Source of the DNA: Gp1-AA133 sp963850425
GTDB taxonomy: Bacteria; Acidobacteriota; Terriglobia; Terriglobales; Acidobacteriaceae
Assembly (NCBI GenBank): GCA_963850425.1
Contig: CAWKLF010000007.1
Location: 930,001-994,000 of the forward strand
Direction: 5' to 3'
Length of the DNA stretch: 64,000 bases
Under the pieces are notes generated by a model. That model searched no databases and was not told where the DNA came from. It saw only the letters and a list, made by a program, of their open reading frames with translations. Numbering within the stretch: position 1 is the stretch's first letter; each line of letters opens with the position of its first letter. Below are positions 19,981 through 28,523 of the stretch, piece after piece. The position numbers and the translations under genes were made by a program.

Positions 19981-20008
19981 TTGTCATTCTGAGCGTAGCG
20001 AAGGACCT
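19981..20008 (+). repeat. Dispersed repeat family A, short form
   Basis: TTGTCATTCTGAGCGTAGCG followed by AAGGACCT. A near-identical copy is at 31584-31611, and longer relatives are at 48332-48380 and 58062-58112. Confidence 0.85.
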
Positions 20009-20026
20009 ATGCATTTTTGATGAACG

Positions 20027-20176
20027 AAAAATCTTAAAACACAGAGGCCGCTGCGAACTTCCGCAGAGATCGCAGAGAAATGCGTACAGCGAGAAAGTAC
20101 CGTTCAAAAATAAAAAAAGGCTCTTCTCTGCGCCCTCCGCGGCCTATCTCTGCGCACTCTGCGTTTTAAGATTTTT
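20027..20176. repeat. Inverted pair of family-B repeats between transsulfuration genes
   Basis: The outer arms (20027-20046 and 20157-20176) are inverted copies with 19 of 20 matches, built around ATCTTAAAAC. The inner parts are CTCTGCG/CGCAGAG-rich family-B blocks in opposite orientation. A transcript through this gap could form a long hairpin. Together with the family-A repeat they fill nearly the whole gap between the two genes. Confidence 0.75.
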
Positions 20177-20201
20177 AGGCCAACGATCAACGACCGCTCT
20201 T

Positions 20202-21152
20202 CTAAATTCCACCCTCAAAAATCTTCTTCGACAAGTACCGCTCAGCCGAGTCCGGCACCATCGTCACCACGCGCTTCCCTGCTCCTAGCCGCCGAGCCAA
20301 GGTCAAAGCTGCATACACCGCCGCCCCGCCGCTCGATCCGGCCAGCACCCCTTCCTTCGCGGCCAATTCCTTTACCATCTCGAACGCCTGTTCGTCCGTG
20401 ACCATCATGATTTCGTCGCACACCGACCGATCGAAGTTCTTTGGAATAAAGCTCGCCCCAATCCCTTCCACCTTATGAGGTCCCGGCGGCCCGCCTCCAT
20501 ACACCGATCCTTCGGTCTCCACCAGAACCGTTACTGCCTTCGGCAGGCGTTCCTTCACAAAGCGCGCCACACCGGTAAAAGTGCCCGCCGTGCCCGAACC
20601 AAGCGTAAGCCCGTCAATCTGTCCATCCATCTGCTCAAAGATTTCGCGCGCCGTAGTTTCGTAGTGATAATCCGGATTGGCGGGATTTTCGAACTGCCCG
20701 GCCATGAAGGCTCCCGGCGTGGAGGCGACCAATTCATTCGCGCGGGCAATCGCGCCCGCCATGCCCTCGGCCTCCGGAGTGCGAGTCACCTCGGCGCCCA
20801 GGGCCCGCATGATGATCACTTTCTCCTCCGAAAACTTCTCCGGCACAAACAGCGTCACCTTGTATCCGCGCTTCACTCCAATCAGAGCCAGGCCAATACC
20901 CGTGTTGCCCGCCGTAGCCTCGACAATAGTTCCACCCGCCTGAAGTTTCTCTTCCTTCTCCGCTCGCTGAATGATGCCGATCGCGGCGCGGTCCTTCACG
21001 CTGCCTCCCGGATTCAAATACTCGAGTTTGGCAAATACTTCGGCCGCCCCGGCGGGAACCAGTCGCGTGAGTTGCAGCATGGGAGTTTCGCCGACCAGCT
21101 GGGTAATGTCGTCGGCCACACGCAGGCGTGAAATCGTGGTTGCGTTTCGCAC
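20202..21152 (-). CDS. cysK: Cysteine synthase family PLP enzyme
   Basis: A 316-residue type-II PLP enzyme that makes cysteine from O-acetylserine and sulfide, or cystathionine from serine and homocysteine. It contains the PLP lysine in LNPGGSVKDRAA (about residue 48), the substrate loop EATAGNTGIGLAL, the phosphate loop LGSGTAGTFTGVA (a usual GTGGT glycine is Ala here), and the AGSSGGAAVYAA segment. The QFENPANPDYHYETTAREIF block is characteristic of CysK/CBS. It starts 43 bases downstream of the VWA gene pair on the same strand, and upstream of the cystathionine gene. Confidence 0.92.
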   Translation of the reverse strand: MRNATTISRLRVADDITQLVGETPMLQLTRLVPAGAAEVFAKLEYLNPGGSVKDRAAIGIIQRAEKEEKLQAGGTIVEATAGNTGIGLALIGVKRGYKVTLFVPEKFSEEKVIIMRALGAEVTRTPEAEGMAGAIARANELVASTPGAFMAGQFENPANPDYHYETTAREIFEQMDGQIDGLTLGSGTAGTFTGVARFVKERLPKAVTVLVETEGSVYGGGPPGPHKVEGIGASFIPKNFDRSVCDEIMMVTDEQAFEMVKELAAKEGVLAGSSGGAAVYAALTLARRLGAGKRVVTMVPDSAERYLSKKIFEGGI

Positions 21153-21194
21153 AGTACAGACTAAGGAAACCGGGATACCAGCGTCAATGTCACT

Positions 21195-22313
21195 TCAGTG
21201 CGCAGGCTTTTTCTGAACATCGGCGTCCGCCGCCGCGCGATCCTGCCCCGCGTAATACCCGCTTTTGGTGCGCACCGTGAGCTTTCCATAACCCTTGGAC
21301 TTGGCCTCCACGCGAATCGTGCGATACCCGCCCGTACTCTTCGGATTCGTCGGCTTGTACCCCAGCGTGTACTGGTTGCGGATGTCGTGCGCCACGTTGC
21401 GCGTGATGGAATCCACTTCATCCAGACTCTTCGGGAAGAAAGCCATGCCGCCGGTTTTTTCCGCAATGAACTGCATAGCCTTGCGCGCCCGCCGCGCCTT
21501 TTCCTCGCCCAGCAACCCAATCGCGTACACCGTCGGCCCGTTTTCTTCCTGCAGCCGCCGGATCGCCTGCTCCAGCGTTTCCTGGCTCTCGTTATCTTCT
21601 CCGTCCGTAACCACCAGCAGCACGCGCTTTTCAAGCTTGGCATTCTTCTTCAGGTGTCCGGCCGACGCCACCACCGCGTCGTACAGCGCCGTCCCCCCGC
21701 GCGTATCCACCTTCTCCAGCGCTTCTTTCATTTTTCCGATGTCGGCGGTGAAGTCCTGGTCGAGGTAATACTCGTCGTTGAAATTGACGATGAACACTTC
21801 ATCCTGCGGATTGCTCGCCTTGACCAGGTTGATGGCCGCCTTGTTCACCTTGTCGCGCTTCTCCCGCATGGAACCCGAATTGTCGATCACGATGCCCAGC
21901 GCCACCGGAATATCTTCATGCCGGAATGAAACGATGTTCTGCGGTTTGCCATCTTCCAGCACCGTGAAGTCCGGCTTGTTCAGGTTCGTCACCATGCGCT
22001 GCTTATCGTCCACTACGGTCGCGTGCAGCACCACCTCTTCCACCGAGGTGTGAAACCGGAATCCGCCCTCTTCCTCCTGCGCCGTGGGCGTAGACTGCTG
22101 TGCAGCCGGAGGCGGCGTCTCCGGTTTTTGCGGATCCTGCTTGGGTGGATCGGGTTTGGCTGGATCCTGTCGCGCAGGCGGTGCGGACGCAGGCTGGGCA
22201 ATTCCTGAAGGGAAAGCATCGCCCGCAGGTTCGGCACTCTGGGACGCTGCATTCGCGAGGGGGAAAATCAAGAACAGAGCGGCCAGGAAAATCCGGCTAC
22301 TCCGCAGGTGCAT
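21195..22313 (-). CDS. VWFA-related secreted protein (second of pair)
   Basis: Starts at MHLRSSRIFLAALFLIF, a signal peptide ending near ANAASQS, followed by a Pro/Gln-rich linker. A short domain (VVDDKQRMVTNLNKPDFTVL) precedes a von Willebrand A domain with the MIDAS motif DNSGSMR (about residue 140), a TALYDAV strand and VTDGEDN. The tail contains RNQYTLGYKPTNP and ends in TKSGYYAGQD. This layout is that of the acidobacterial VWFA-related family, which is expanded in these genomes and has no known function. It overlaps the upstream paralog by 17 bases if the chosen start is right, indicating coupled translation. Confidence 0.85.
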   Translation of the reverse strand: MHLRSSRIFLAALFLIFPLANAASQSAEPAGDAFPSGIAQPASAPPARQDPAKPDPPKQDPQKPETPPPAAQQSTPTAQEEEGGFRFHTSVEEVVLHATVVDDKQRMVTNLNKPDFTVLEDGKPQNIVSFRHEDIPVALGIVIDNSGSMREKRDKVNKAAINLVKASNPQDEVFIVNFNDEYYLDQDFTADIGKMKEALEKVDTRGGTALYDAVVASAGHLKKNAKLEKRVLLVVTDGEDNESQETLEQAIRRLQEENGPTVYAIGLLGEEKARRARKAMQFIAEKTGGMAFFPKSLDEVDSITRNVAHDIRNQYTLGYKPTNPKSTGGYRTIRVEAKSKGYGKLTVRTKSGYYAGQDRAAADADVQKKPAH

Positions 22314-23325
22314 AGTATCCCGTCTTCGCATAAACCCGGAGAGGCGGCAACCCCTTTGGCGGAAGTAATTTCACTTTTATCTTACGCCATTTGCCATCCT
22401 TTATCGGATTGGTTGGACGGTATCCCAGCACGTATTGGTTGCGCAGCTCAATGCCAATCTTGGTCGCCACATCGGCCAGGTCATTCGGATTATCGATCGT
22501 AAACGCGCGCCCACCGGTCAGTTCCGTGACATCGCTCAGCAGCGCCGGACCCAGCTTTTCTTCTTCAGTCGGAAAGTAGTGGTCGTAAATGCCGACGGCG
22601 TAGATCAGCACATCGGCTTCTTTCACCATGGACTTGATCTCGCCCTCGGTGTACCGGCTGTGGTTGTCGCCCCCGTCGGAGATGATGAGCATCGCCTTCT
22701 TCGCGTACTTGGCGTGCTTCATCTTGTTGACACCCAGGTAAATCGCATCCAGCAGCGCCGTGCGGCCCTTGGGCACGGTGTACACCAGCTTGCCCTGGAT
22801 GTCTTCGATCGAACTGGTGAAGTCGCTGACTTCTTCCGGCTTGTCCGCGAAGGTGATCATGAAGAACTCATCCTGCGGATTCGCCGTCTTGAAAAATTCC
22901 ACCACCGCTTCGCGGGCGCGCTCGATCTTCGAGCTCATGCTGCCGCTCATGTCAAAAATAACGCCCAGCGACACGGGCGCATCTTCACTCGAAAACGACT
23001 TGATCTCCTGCTGGCTCTTGCCTTCAAAAACCGTGAAGTTGTCTTTATCCAGACCCGTCACCAGGCGGTTCATCGGATCGGTGATCGTGACCGGAACCAG
23101 GACCAGTTCTGCCGAAGCCTTGAGCGGCCGGGTGTGTGGACTGAAATTCGCTTCCAGTTCCTTGATGTTGGCAGTGTCGCTCGCCGGTTTCGGCTCGATG
23201 CGGGGCTTGATGTGGACATCATCGTCGGTGTTTTGGGCTTGTGCCACCTGAACTTGCAGGCCGAACAGCATCGTCAACAAGGCAACCAGACACAGGTAGG
23301 CAGGGAAATGCTTTGAGCACAGCAT
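22297..23325 (-). CDS. VWFA-related secreted protein (first of pair)
   Basis: Paralog of the next gene, 342 residues from MLCSKHFPAYLCLVALL, with a signal peptide cut near AQAQN. The order is the same: an N-terminal beta segment (TDPMNRLVTGLDKDNFTVFE), a VWA domain with MIDAS DMSGSMS, TALLDAI and ISDGGDN, then RNQYVLGYRPTNPI and a KTGYYAP end. The MIDAS set is complete, so a divalent-metal-dependent protein contact is likely in the periplasm or outside the cell. A longer reading frame extends 29 codons upstream, but it lacks a signal peptide at its own N-terminus. Confidence 0.85.
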   Translation of the reverse strand: MLCSKHFPAYLCLVALLTMLFGLQVQVAQAQNTDDDVHIKPRIEPKPASDTANIKELEANFSPHTRPLKASAELVLVPVTITDPMNRLVTGLDKDNFTVFEGKSQQEIKSFSSEDAPVSLGVIFDMSGSMSSKIERAREAVVEFFKTANPQDEFFMITFADKPEEVSDFTSSIEDIQGKLVYTVPKGRTALLDAIYLGVNKMKHAKYAKKAMLIISDGGDNHSRYTEGEIKSMVKEADVLIYAVGIYDHYFPTEEEKLGPALLSDVTELTGGRAFTIDNPNDLADVATKIGIELRNQYVLGYRPTNPIKDGKWRKIKVKLLPPKGLPPLRVYAKTGYYAPAE

Positions 23326-23567
23326 CGTTCTGATCCCGGTTTTAGATTGGACCGAGTGGCGATTCCGAACTTTGGTCTTGGAGAAAGACCAGCACCCACG
23401 ATGGCGGGGCATACCCCAACCTCAGTGGATCGGATCGTATCACAGATTTATTGCGCCAGACTCGGAGAAATCCGGTATTTTGTCATCATTTTGTAAGGAT
23501 TACCGCCCTCTGGAAACGCCCGGCCAGAGCCAATTCGCACCGCACTGCGCGCAGTCTGCCGGACTGT

Positions 23568-23573
23568 TAAAAT
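23568..23573 (+). promoter_or_regulatory. -10 box of the DUF1015 gene
   Basis: TAAAAT at 23568-23573, 11 bases before the ATG at 23585. This would give a leader of only a few bases. No ribosome-binding site is visible. Confidence 0.4.
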
Positions 23574-23584
23574 AACTGCCTTCC

Positions 23585-24934
23585 ATGGCTTCCATCCATC
23601 CTTTTCGCGCCCTGCGTTACGATCCCGAGCGAGTAACCCCGTCCGACGTGGTTACCCAGCCTTACGATAAGATCACACCCCAATCCCAGGAGCGCTACTA
23701 CGCTGCCAGCCCATACAACCTGGTGCGCCTGATCCTCGGCAAACGCGAACCCGGCGACAACGATCAGAACAACGTCTACACCCGCGCTTCTGCCTTCTTC
23801 CGCGATTGGCGCCGGCAAGGCATCTTCCTGCAAGACGCACAGCCCTCGATCTACGTCTATTCCCAGACCTTTACCGTTCCGGGCACCAGTTCGGGAGTGG
23901 AACGCCGCGGCTTCATCGCCTTGGGGCGGATCGAGGACTACGCCGCCGAAGTGGTCTTTCGCCACGAGCAGACTCTGGCCAAGCCGAAGGCCGACCGCCT
24001 GCAACTCCTGCAGACAACCCGTTCCCACTTCGGCCAGATCTTCATGCTCTACAACGACAGCGGCGAGGTCGACGCCCTCCTCGCCCAGGACTCCGCACCC
24101 ACCACCGCGGTCACTGACGAGTACGGCGTGCACCATCGCATGTGGCGCGTCTCGGACGCGAGCCTGGTCGAATTGGTGCGCGGCAAGATGCGCGACAAGA
24201 AGCTCATCATCGCCGACGGCCATCACCGCTACGAGACCGCGCTGAATTACCGCAACCAACGCCGCTCCGCCGAAGCCCAACCCGTGGGGACTCCGCGTGA
24301 GCGCGGCAGCACCGCCACCATGCTCCGCTCGCTCGAAACCGAAGCGCCTCCCTACGACCTGGTCATGATGACCTTCGTCAACATGAACAGCCCCGGCCTG
24401 GTGATCCTGCCCACGCATCGCGTCGTGAGTGGTCTGCCGTCGTTTTCGCCGGGCGAGTTTGCTACGTCCGCGCGCGCGTACTTCAACGTCGAAGAAGTCG
24501 ATCCTGCCGTAGACGCTAAGCGTGCAACCGCGATCCTGCGCGAAGCCGGACACGTCGGCACCGCCATCCTCGCCGCCACCAACTCCCAGGTCTGGCTGCT
24601 GCACACCCCCAAAGCCCCCGCTTCCCTGTTCCCAAACCTTTCCATTCGCCAGCAGGCGCTCGACGTCGTGCAGCTCCACAAGGTTCTTTTGGAAGGGGTG
24701 CTGAAGCTGTCGGAAGAATCGATTCGCGAGCAACAGAACCTCGCCTACGTACGCGATGCTGCAGAAGCCCTGTCCGCGGTCCGCGCGGGCGGAGCCAACG
24801 TCGCCTTCCTCATGAATCCCTGCCGCATGAGCCAGGTCCGCGACATCGCCTTCGCCGGAGAAGTGCTCCCGCAAAAATCCACCGACTTCTATCCCAAGCT
24901 ACTAAGCGGCCTGACCATCTACGCCCTGGACTGA
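23585..24934 (+). CDS. DUF1015-family protein
   Basis: A 449-residue soluble protein that fits DUF1015 in length and motifs: SIHPFRALRYDPERVTPSDV and TQPYDKITPQ at the start, SPYNLVRLILG, a RRGFIALGRIEDY strand, the charged LIIADGHHRYETAL motif (about residue 210) and VMMTFVNMNSPGLVILPTHR. The DGHHRYETA motif is the family hallmark and may be part of an active site. The family has no settled biochemical role. It is monocistronic and divergent from the VWA pair, with very short spacing between its -10 box and start. Confidence 0.9.
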   Translation: MASIHPFRALRYDPERVTPSDVVTQPYDKITPQSQERYYAASPYNLVRLILGKREPGDNDQNNVYTRASAFFRDWRRQGIFLQDAQPSIYVYSQTFTVPGTSSGVERRGFIALGRIEDYAAEVVFRHEQTLAKPKADRLQLLQTTRSHFGQIFMLYNDSGEVDALLAQDSAPTTAVTDEYGVHHRMWRVSDASLVELVRGKMRDKKLIIADGHHRYETALNYRNQRRSAEAQPVGTPRERGSTATMLRSLETEAPPYDLVMMTFVNMNSPGLVILPTHRVVSGLPSFSPGEFATSARAYFNVEEVDPAVDAKRATAILREAGHVGTAILAATNSQVWLLHTPKAPASLFPNLSIRQQALDVVQLHKVLLEGVLKLSEESIREQQNLAYVRDAAEALSAVRAGGANVAFLMNPCRMSQVRDIAFAGEVLPQKSTDFYPKLLSGLTIYALD

Positions 24935-24978
24935 GTTCGTTTCGTCGCCCTCCTGTTCGTACTCTGCATAAACCAAGC

Positions 24979-25030
24979 TTTTCTGCGGTCTCTGGGCGTC
25001 CTCTCCGCGCCCTCTGCGTTTTAAGATTTT
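24979..25030 (+). repeat. Dispersed repeat family B
   Basis: TTTTCTGCGGTCTCTGGGCG, then CTCTCCGCGCCCTCTGCG, then TTTTAAGATTTT. It sits about 45 bases downstream of the DUF1015 stop, in the same orientation as the gene. Confidence 0.75.
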
Positions 25031-25219
25031 GTGGCACCAAGTTGACATGTGCCGTCTCGCCTTTGCCAGCTACGTCATTTGGGAGGGGCCCAACCTCAGT
25101 CGGCCCATAACAAACCGAATTGTCGCAGCTCCCAGCGGCTGAAGTTCTCTTCTCGAAACCCGCCAGCGGCCACCTACGTTGTAAAATATAGGTTTATTTT
25201 CGACTCGACTTCCCAACTT

Positions 25220-27781
25220 ATGGCCTCCGAAGACAAAACCCTGGTTCGCGACGAGCGCTACGACGCCCAGAGCGTCGAGGCCAAGTGGTTCGATCGCTGG
25301 CAGCAGGACCCCGCCCTCTACGCCGCTGAGTCCACCTCGAGCAAGCCCAAGTACTACGTGCTCGAAATGCTTCCCTATCCTTCGGGCGCGCTGCATATGG
25401 GCCACGTGCGCAACTACGCCATTGGCGACGCCCTCGCGCGTTACATGTGGATGAACGGCTACAACGTCCTGCATCCCATGGGTTGGGATTCATTCGGTCT
25501 CCCCGCCGAAAATGCCGCCATCAAGAACAACACGCCGCCCCGCGAGTGGACGCTCGGCAACATCGCCAACATGAAGGCGCAGATGAAGCGCCTCGGCTTC
25601 GGTTACGACTGGTCGCGTGAAGTCACCACCTGCCTGCCCGACTATTACCGGTGGAACCAGTGGTTCTTCCTGAAGATGTACGAGCGTGGCCTGGTCTACC
25701 GCAAGAAGAGCCTGGTCAACTGGTGCCCGAAGTGCGCCACCGTGCTTGCCAACGAGCAGGTGGTAGGCGGCAACTGCTGGCGCCACGAAGACACCCCCGT
25801 CGAGCAGCGCGAACTCGAGCAGTGGTTCATGCGCATCACGCAATACGCCGACGAACTTCTCCGCGACCTGGAGAAGCTCGACCACTGGCCCGAAAAAGTG
25901 CGCACCATGCAACGCAACTGGATTGGCCGCAGCCAGGGCGCGTTGGTCGACTTCGAACTGGGCGGCAGCGTTGGCCCCGCCGGCTCGAAGATTACCGTCT
26001 TCACCACCCGCATCGACACCATTTACGGCGCGACCTCGGTGCAACTCGCCCCCCAGCATCCCATCGTCGCCGACATGCTCGCCAAAAATCCCGACCTGCG
26101 CCCGAAAATTGACCAGTTGATCGCCGAGCAGCGCAAGGCCAAAGAAGTCGGCGACATCGGCGCCATCGAAAAGCACGGTGTCTTCACCGGCCGCTACGCG
26201 AAGAATCCCTTCAATCAGGAACCGCTGCCCGTCTGGGTCGCCAATTACATCCTGATGGATTACGGCACCGGCGCCATCATGAGCGTGCCCGCGCACGATG
26301 ACCGCGACTACGATTTCGCCAAGAAATACAAATTGGCAATCAGGGTCGTGGTCCTTCCCACCTCCACCGGCGAGGGCGACGAAACCGTCATGGATCCCCC
26401 GCTGCCTTTTGTGACCGAAGACGGCCTGGTGGTGAACTCCGGACAGTTCAGCGGGCTGACCAGCCAGCAAGCCTTGAAGGCGATGGCTGAATTCGCCGAG
26501 AAGAACGGCTTCGGCAAAGCCACCGTGACCTTCCGCTTGAAAGACTGGGGAATTTCTCGCCAGCGCTACTGGGGCACACCCATCCCCATGCTCTATTGCG
26601 AGAAGGATGGCATCGTCCCCGTCGCGGAAAAGGATTTGCCCGTCATCCTGCCCGACAACGTGGACGTTTCTCTAACCGGTGGCTCGCCGCTCGCGCAAGT
26701 GCCCGAGTTCGTCAATGCCACCTGTCCCAAATGCGGCGGCCCGGCGCGCCGCGAAACCGACACGATGGATACGTTCGTCGATTCGTCGTGGTACTTCTAC
26801 CGCTACACCGACGCGGAGAACGACCGCGCACCCTTCGACAGCGCTATCGCTGCCTACTGGTTTGGCGATCGGGGCATCGACCAGTACATTGGCGGGGTTG
26901 AGCATGCCATCCTGCACCTCATTTACTCGCGCTTCTGGACCAAGGTCATGCGCGATATGGGGATGGTGAAAAACGACGAACCCGTGGAGCGCCTCTTCAC
27001 GCAGGGCATGGTGATTAAGGACGGCGCCAAGATGTCCAAGAACCTGGGTAACGTCGTCTCCCCCGACGACATGGTCGCGCGCTTCGGCGCCGACGCCGCC
27101 CGCCTCTACAGCCTGTTCGCCGCGCCGCCCGACCGCGACCTCGACTGGCAGGAGTCCGGCATCGAAGGCATTCGGCGTTTCATTGGCCGCGTCTACACCT
27201 TCTTCCGGCAGGATCCTGTACTCGCGGGAACTTTTACGCCGGGCTACGCGCCGGCCGAGTTGTCGTCCGACGCGCGCGGGGTCTTGCGAAAAATTCATCA
27301 GACCATCCGGCGCATTACCGAAGACTTTAAAGGACGCTGGCACTTCAACACTTCCGTCGCCGCGCTGATGGAATTGCTGAACGAACTCAATGCTGCACAC
27401 GTCTTGTTCCACGCCGATGGCCCTGCATCAGCGCCCAAAGCTTTCCGCGCTGAAGTGCAGCGAACGTTTGTTCTCCTGCTCGCTCCGTTTGCGCCTTATC
27501 TCGCGCACGAACTCTGGGAGTCGCTCGGTGAAAAAGAAAATCTCCTGAAGGCGCGCTGGCCAAAATACGATCCCGCGCTTGCAAAAGAAGAAGAAGTCGA
27601 GATCCCCGTGCAGGTGAACGGCAAACTGCGCAGCCGCGTGCTCGTTCCGGCCGACGCCGAGGAGGCGTTCGTCAAGGAGCGTGCCCTCGCCGACGGTAAA
27701 ATAAAAGCCGCCATCGCCGGCAAGCAGATCGCGAAAGTCATCTTCGTGCCCGGCAAACTGCTCAACCTGGTCGTGCGTTAG
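25220..27781 (+). CDS. leuS: Leucyl-tRNA synthetase
   Basis: An 853-residue class I synthetase. The HIGH-type motif is in YPSGALHMGHVRNYAIGD (about residue 50), the editing domain includes the STGEGDETVMDP region, and the KMSKS loop is KDGAKMSKNLGNVVSPDD (about residue 605). A zinc-ribbon-like NWCPKCATVLANEQV is present near residue 170. The length matches bacterial LeuRS. The start at MASEDKTLVRDERYD was chosen because the domain begins there; upstream codons are not conserved. TAAAAT at 25182-25187 is a plausible -10 box. This is the sole leucine synthetase expected in the genome. Confidence 0.98.
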   Translation: MASEDKTLVRDERYDAQSVEAKWFDRWQQDPALYAAESTSSKPKYYVLEMLPYPSGALHMGHVRNYAIGDALARYMWMNGYNVLHPMGWDSFGLPAENAAIKNNTPPREWTLGNIANMKAQMKRLGFGYDWSREVTTCLPDYYRWNQWFFLKMYERGLVYRKKSLVNWCPKCATVLANEQVVGGNCWRHEDTPVEQRELEQWFMRITQYADELLRDLEKLDHWPEKVRTMQRNWIGRSQGALVDFELGGSVGPAGSKITVFTTRIDTIYGATSVQLAPQHPIVADMLAKNPDLRPKIDQLIAEQRKAKEVGDIGAIEKHGVFTGRYAKNPFNQEPLPVWVANYILMDYGTGAIMSVPAHDDRDYDFAKKYKLAIRVVVLPTSTGEGDETVMDPPLPFVTEDGLVVNSGQFSGLTSQQALKAMAEFAEKNGFGKATVTFRLKDWGISRQRYWGTPIPMLYCEKDGIVPVAEKDLPVILPDNVDVSLTGGSPLAQVPEFVNATCPKCGGPARRETDTMDTFVDSSWYFYRYTDAENDRAPFDSAIAAYWFGDRGIDQYIGGVEHAILHLIYSRFWTKVMRDMGMVKNDEPVERLFTQGMVIKDGAKMSKNLGNVVSPDDMVARFGADAARLYSLFAAPPDRDLDWQESGIEGIRRFIGRVYTFFRQDPVLAGTFTPGYAPAELSSDARGVLRKIHQTIRRITEDFKGRWHFNTSVAALMELLNELNAAHVLFHADGPASAPKAFRAEVQRTFVLLLAPFAPYLAHELWESLGEKENLLKARWPKYDPALAKEEEVEIPVQVNGKLRSRVLVPADAEEAFVKERALADGKIKAAIAGKQIAKVIFVPGKLLNLVVR

Positions 27782-27820
27782 CACCATCACCGAAACAACT
27801 GCGAGCTTGCCCGGAATTCC

Positions 27821-27857
27821 TCCGTGATCTCCGTGTCCTGTCTGTTTAAGCTTTTGA
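27821..27857 (+). repeat. Degenerate family-B repeat
   Basis: CCTCCGTGATCTCCGTGTCC, then CTGTTTAAGCTTTTG, just downstream of leuS. It keeps the T-rich TTTAAG..TTTT end of the family. Confidence 0.5.
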
Positions 27858-27883
27858 CATTCGGCCCAGGTCCAAAATAAAAA

Positions 27884-27905
27884 AGGCGGGCACCTCAGCC
27901 CGCCT
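27884..27905. terminator. Terminator shared by leuS and the convergent secreted-protein gene
   Basis: Stem AGGCGGGC (27884-27891) and GCCCGCCT (27898-27905), loop ACCTCA, with an A-run upstream. On the minus strand the As become a T-run after the stem, so it best terminates the gene at 27928-28290. Confidence 0.75.
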
Positions 27906-27927
27906 CATCATTTCAATCGCAGCTAAC

Positions 27928-28290
27928 CTACTTCTGAGCCGTCACCGTCGAATCAAACACCAGGCCCTTGTGCAGGCCGCCGAAATCAATGCCCACAAGC
28001 GTCTTCGCTCCGTTCGCGGTTCCCACCGATACGGAACTCTGGCCCGATGGCTTGTCTTCCAGCTTTGCCGGAACCGTCGCAACCACATCCTTGCCCTTCA
28101 GAATCTTCACTTGTACGTCAGCACCTGTTCCCTCCCAGGTCGCCTTGTAGTCTCCCGCTTTCAGCTGTGTGGAACCGAGTTGTACGTTATCGCTCAGGGT
28201 GAACTTACCCTCGTTCGGACCCTTGGCGAACGCACCCAATGTCAAAGTGGCGACGACTGCCAGCAGCGCAAAGTACTTCATCGACTTCAT
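27928..28290 (-). CDS. Small secreted beta-rich protein, 120 aa
   Basis: ATG at 28290 follows AAGGAGAAACAG at ideal spacing. The signal peptide (MKYFALLAVVATLTLGAFAK) is cut near FAKGP. The mature part, about 98 residues, has regular beta-strand alternation (KFTLSDNVQLGSTQLKAGDY, then VQVKILKGKDVVATVPAKLE) and ends LVFDSTVTAQK. This type of short secreted protein is common in Acidobacteria and has no assigned role. It is monocistronic with its own terminator. Confidence 0.85.
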   Translation of the reverse strand: MKSMKYFALLAVVATLTLGAFAKGPNEGKFTLSDNVQLGSTQLKAGDYKATWEGTGADVQVKILKGKDVVATVPAKLEDKPSGQSSVSVGTANGAKTLVGIDFGGLHKGLVFDSTVTAQK

Positions 28291-28523
28291 TCTGTTTCTC
28301 CTTAGTCATTGTCATTTCTTGATAGAAGGGCGACAACGGACACACCGCGCCGCGCGTGAACGATTAGTGACTTTTGCTTTTCAGAGCTCCGTTTAGCAGA
28401 TTGGATGAGCGCGAAACGAATCGGTCGCGAAAAAACCAGCAACCAATATGTATGGCACGTAAATGTTTTGTTAAGACGGCGTGTCTTCTCTGTACCTCGC
28501 ACCTGGGTTATCCTCGATCGGTA

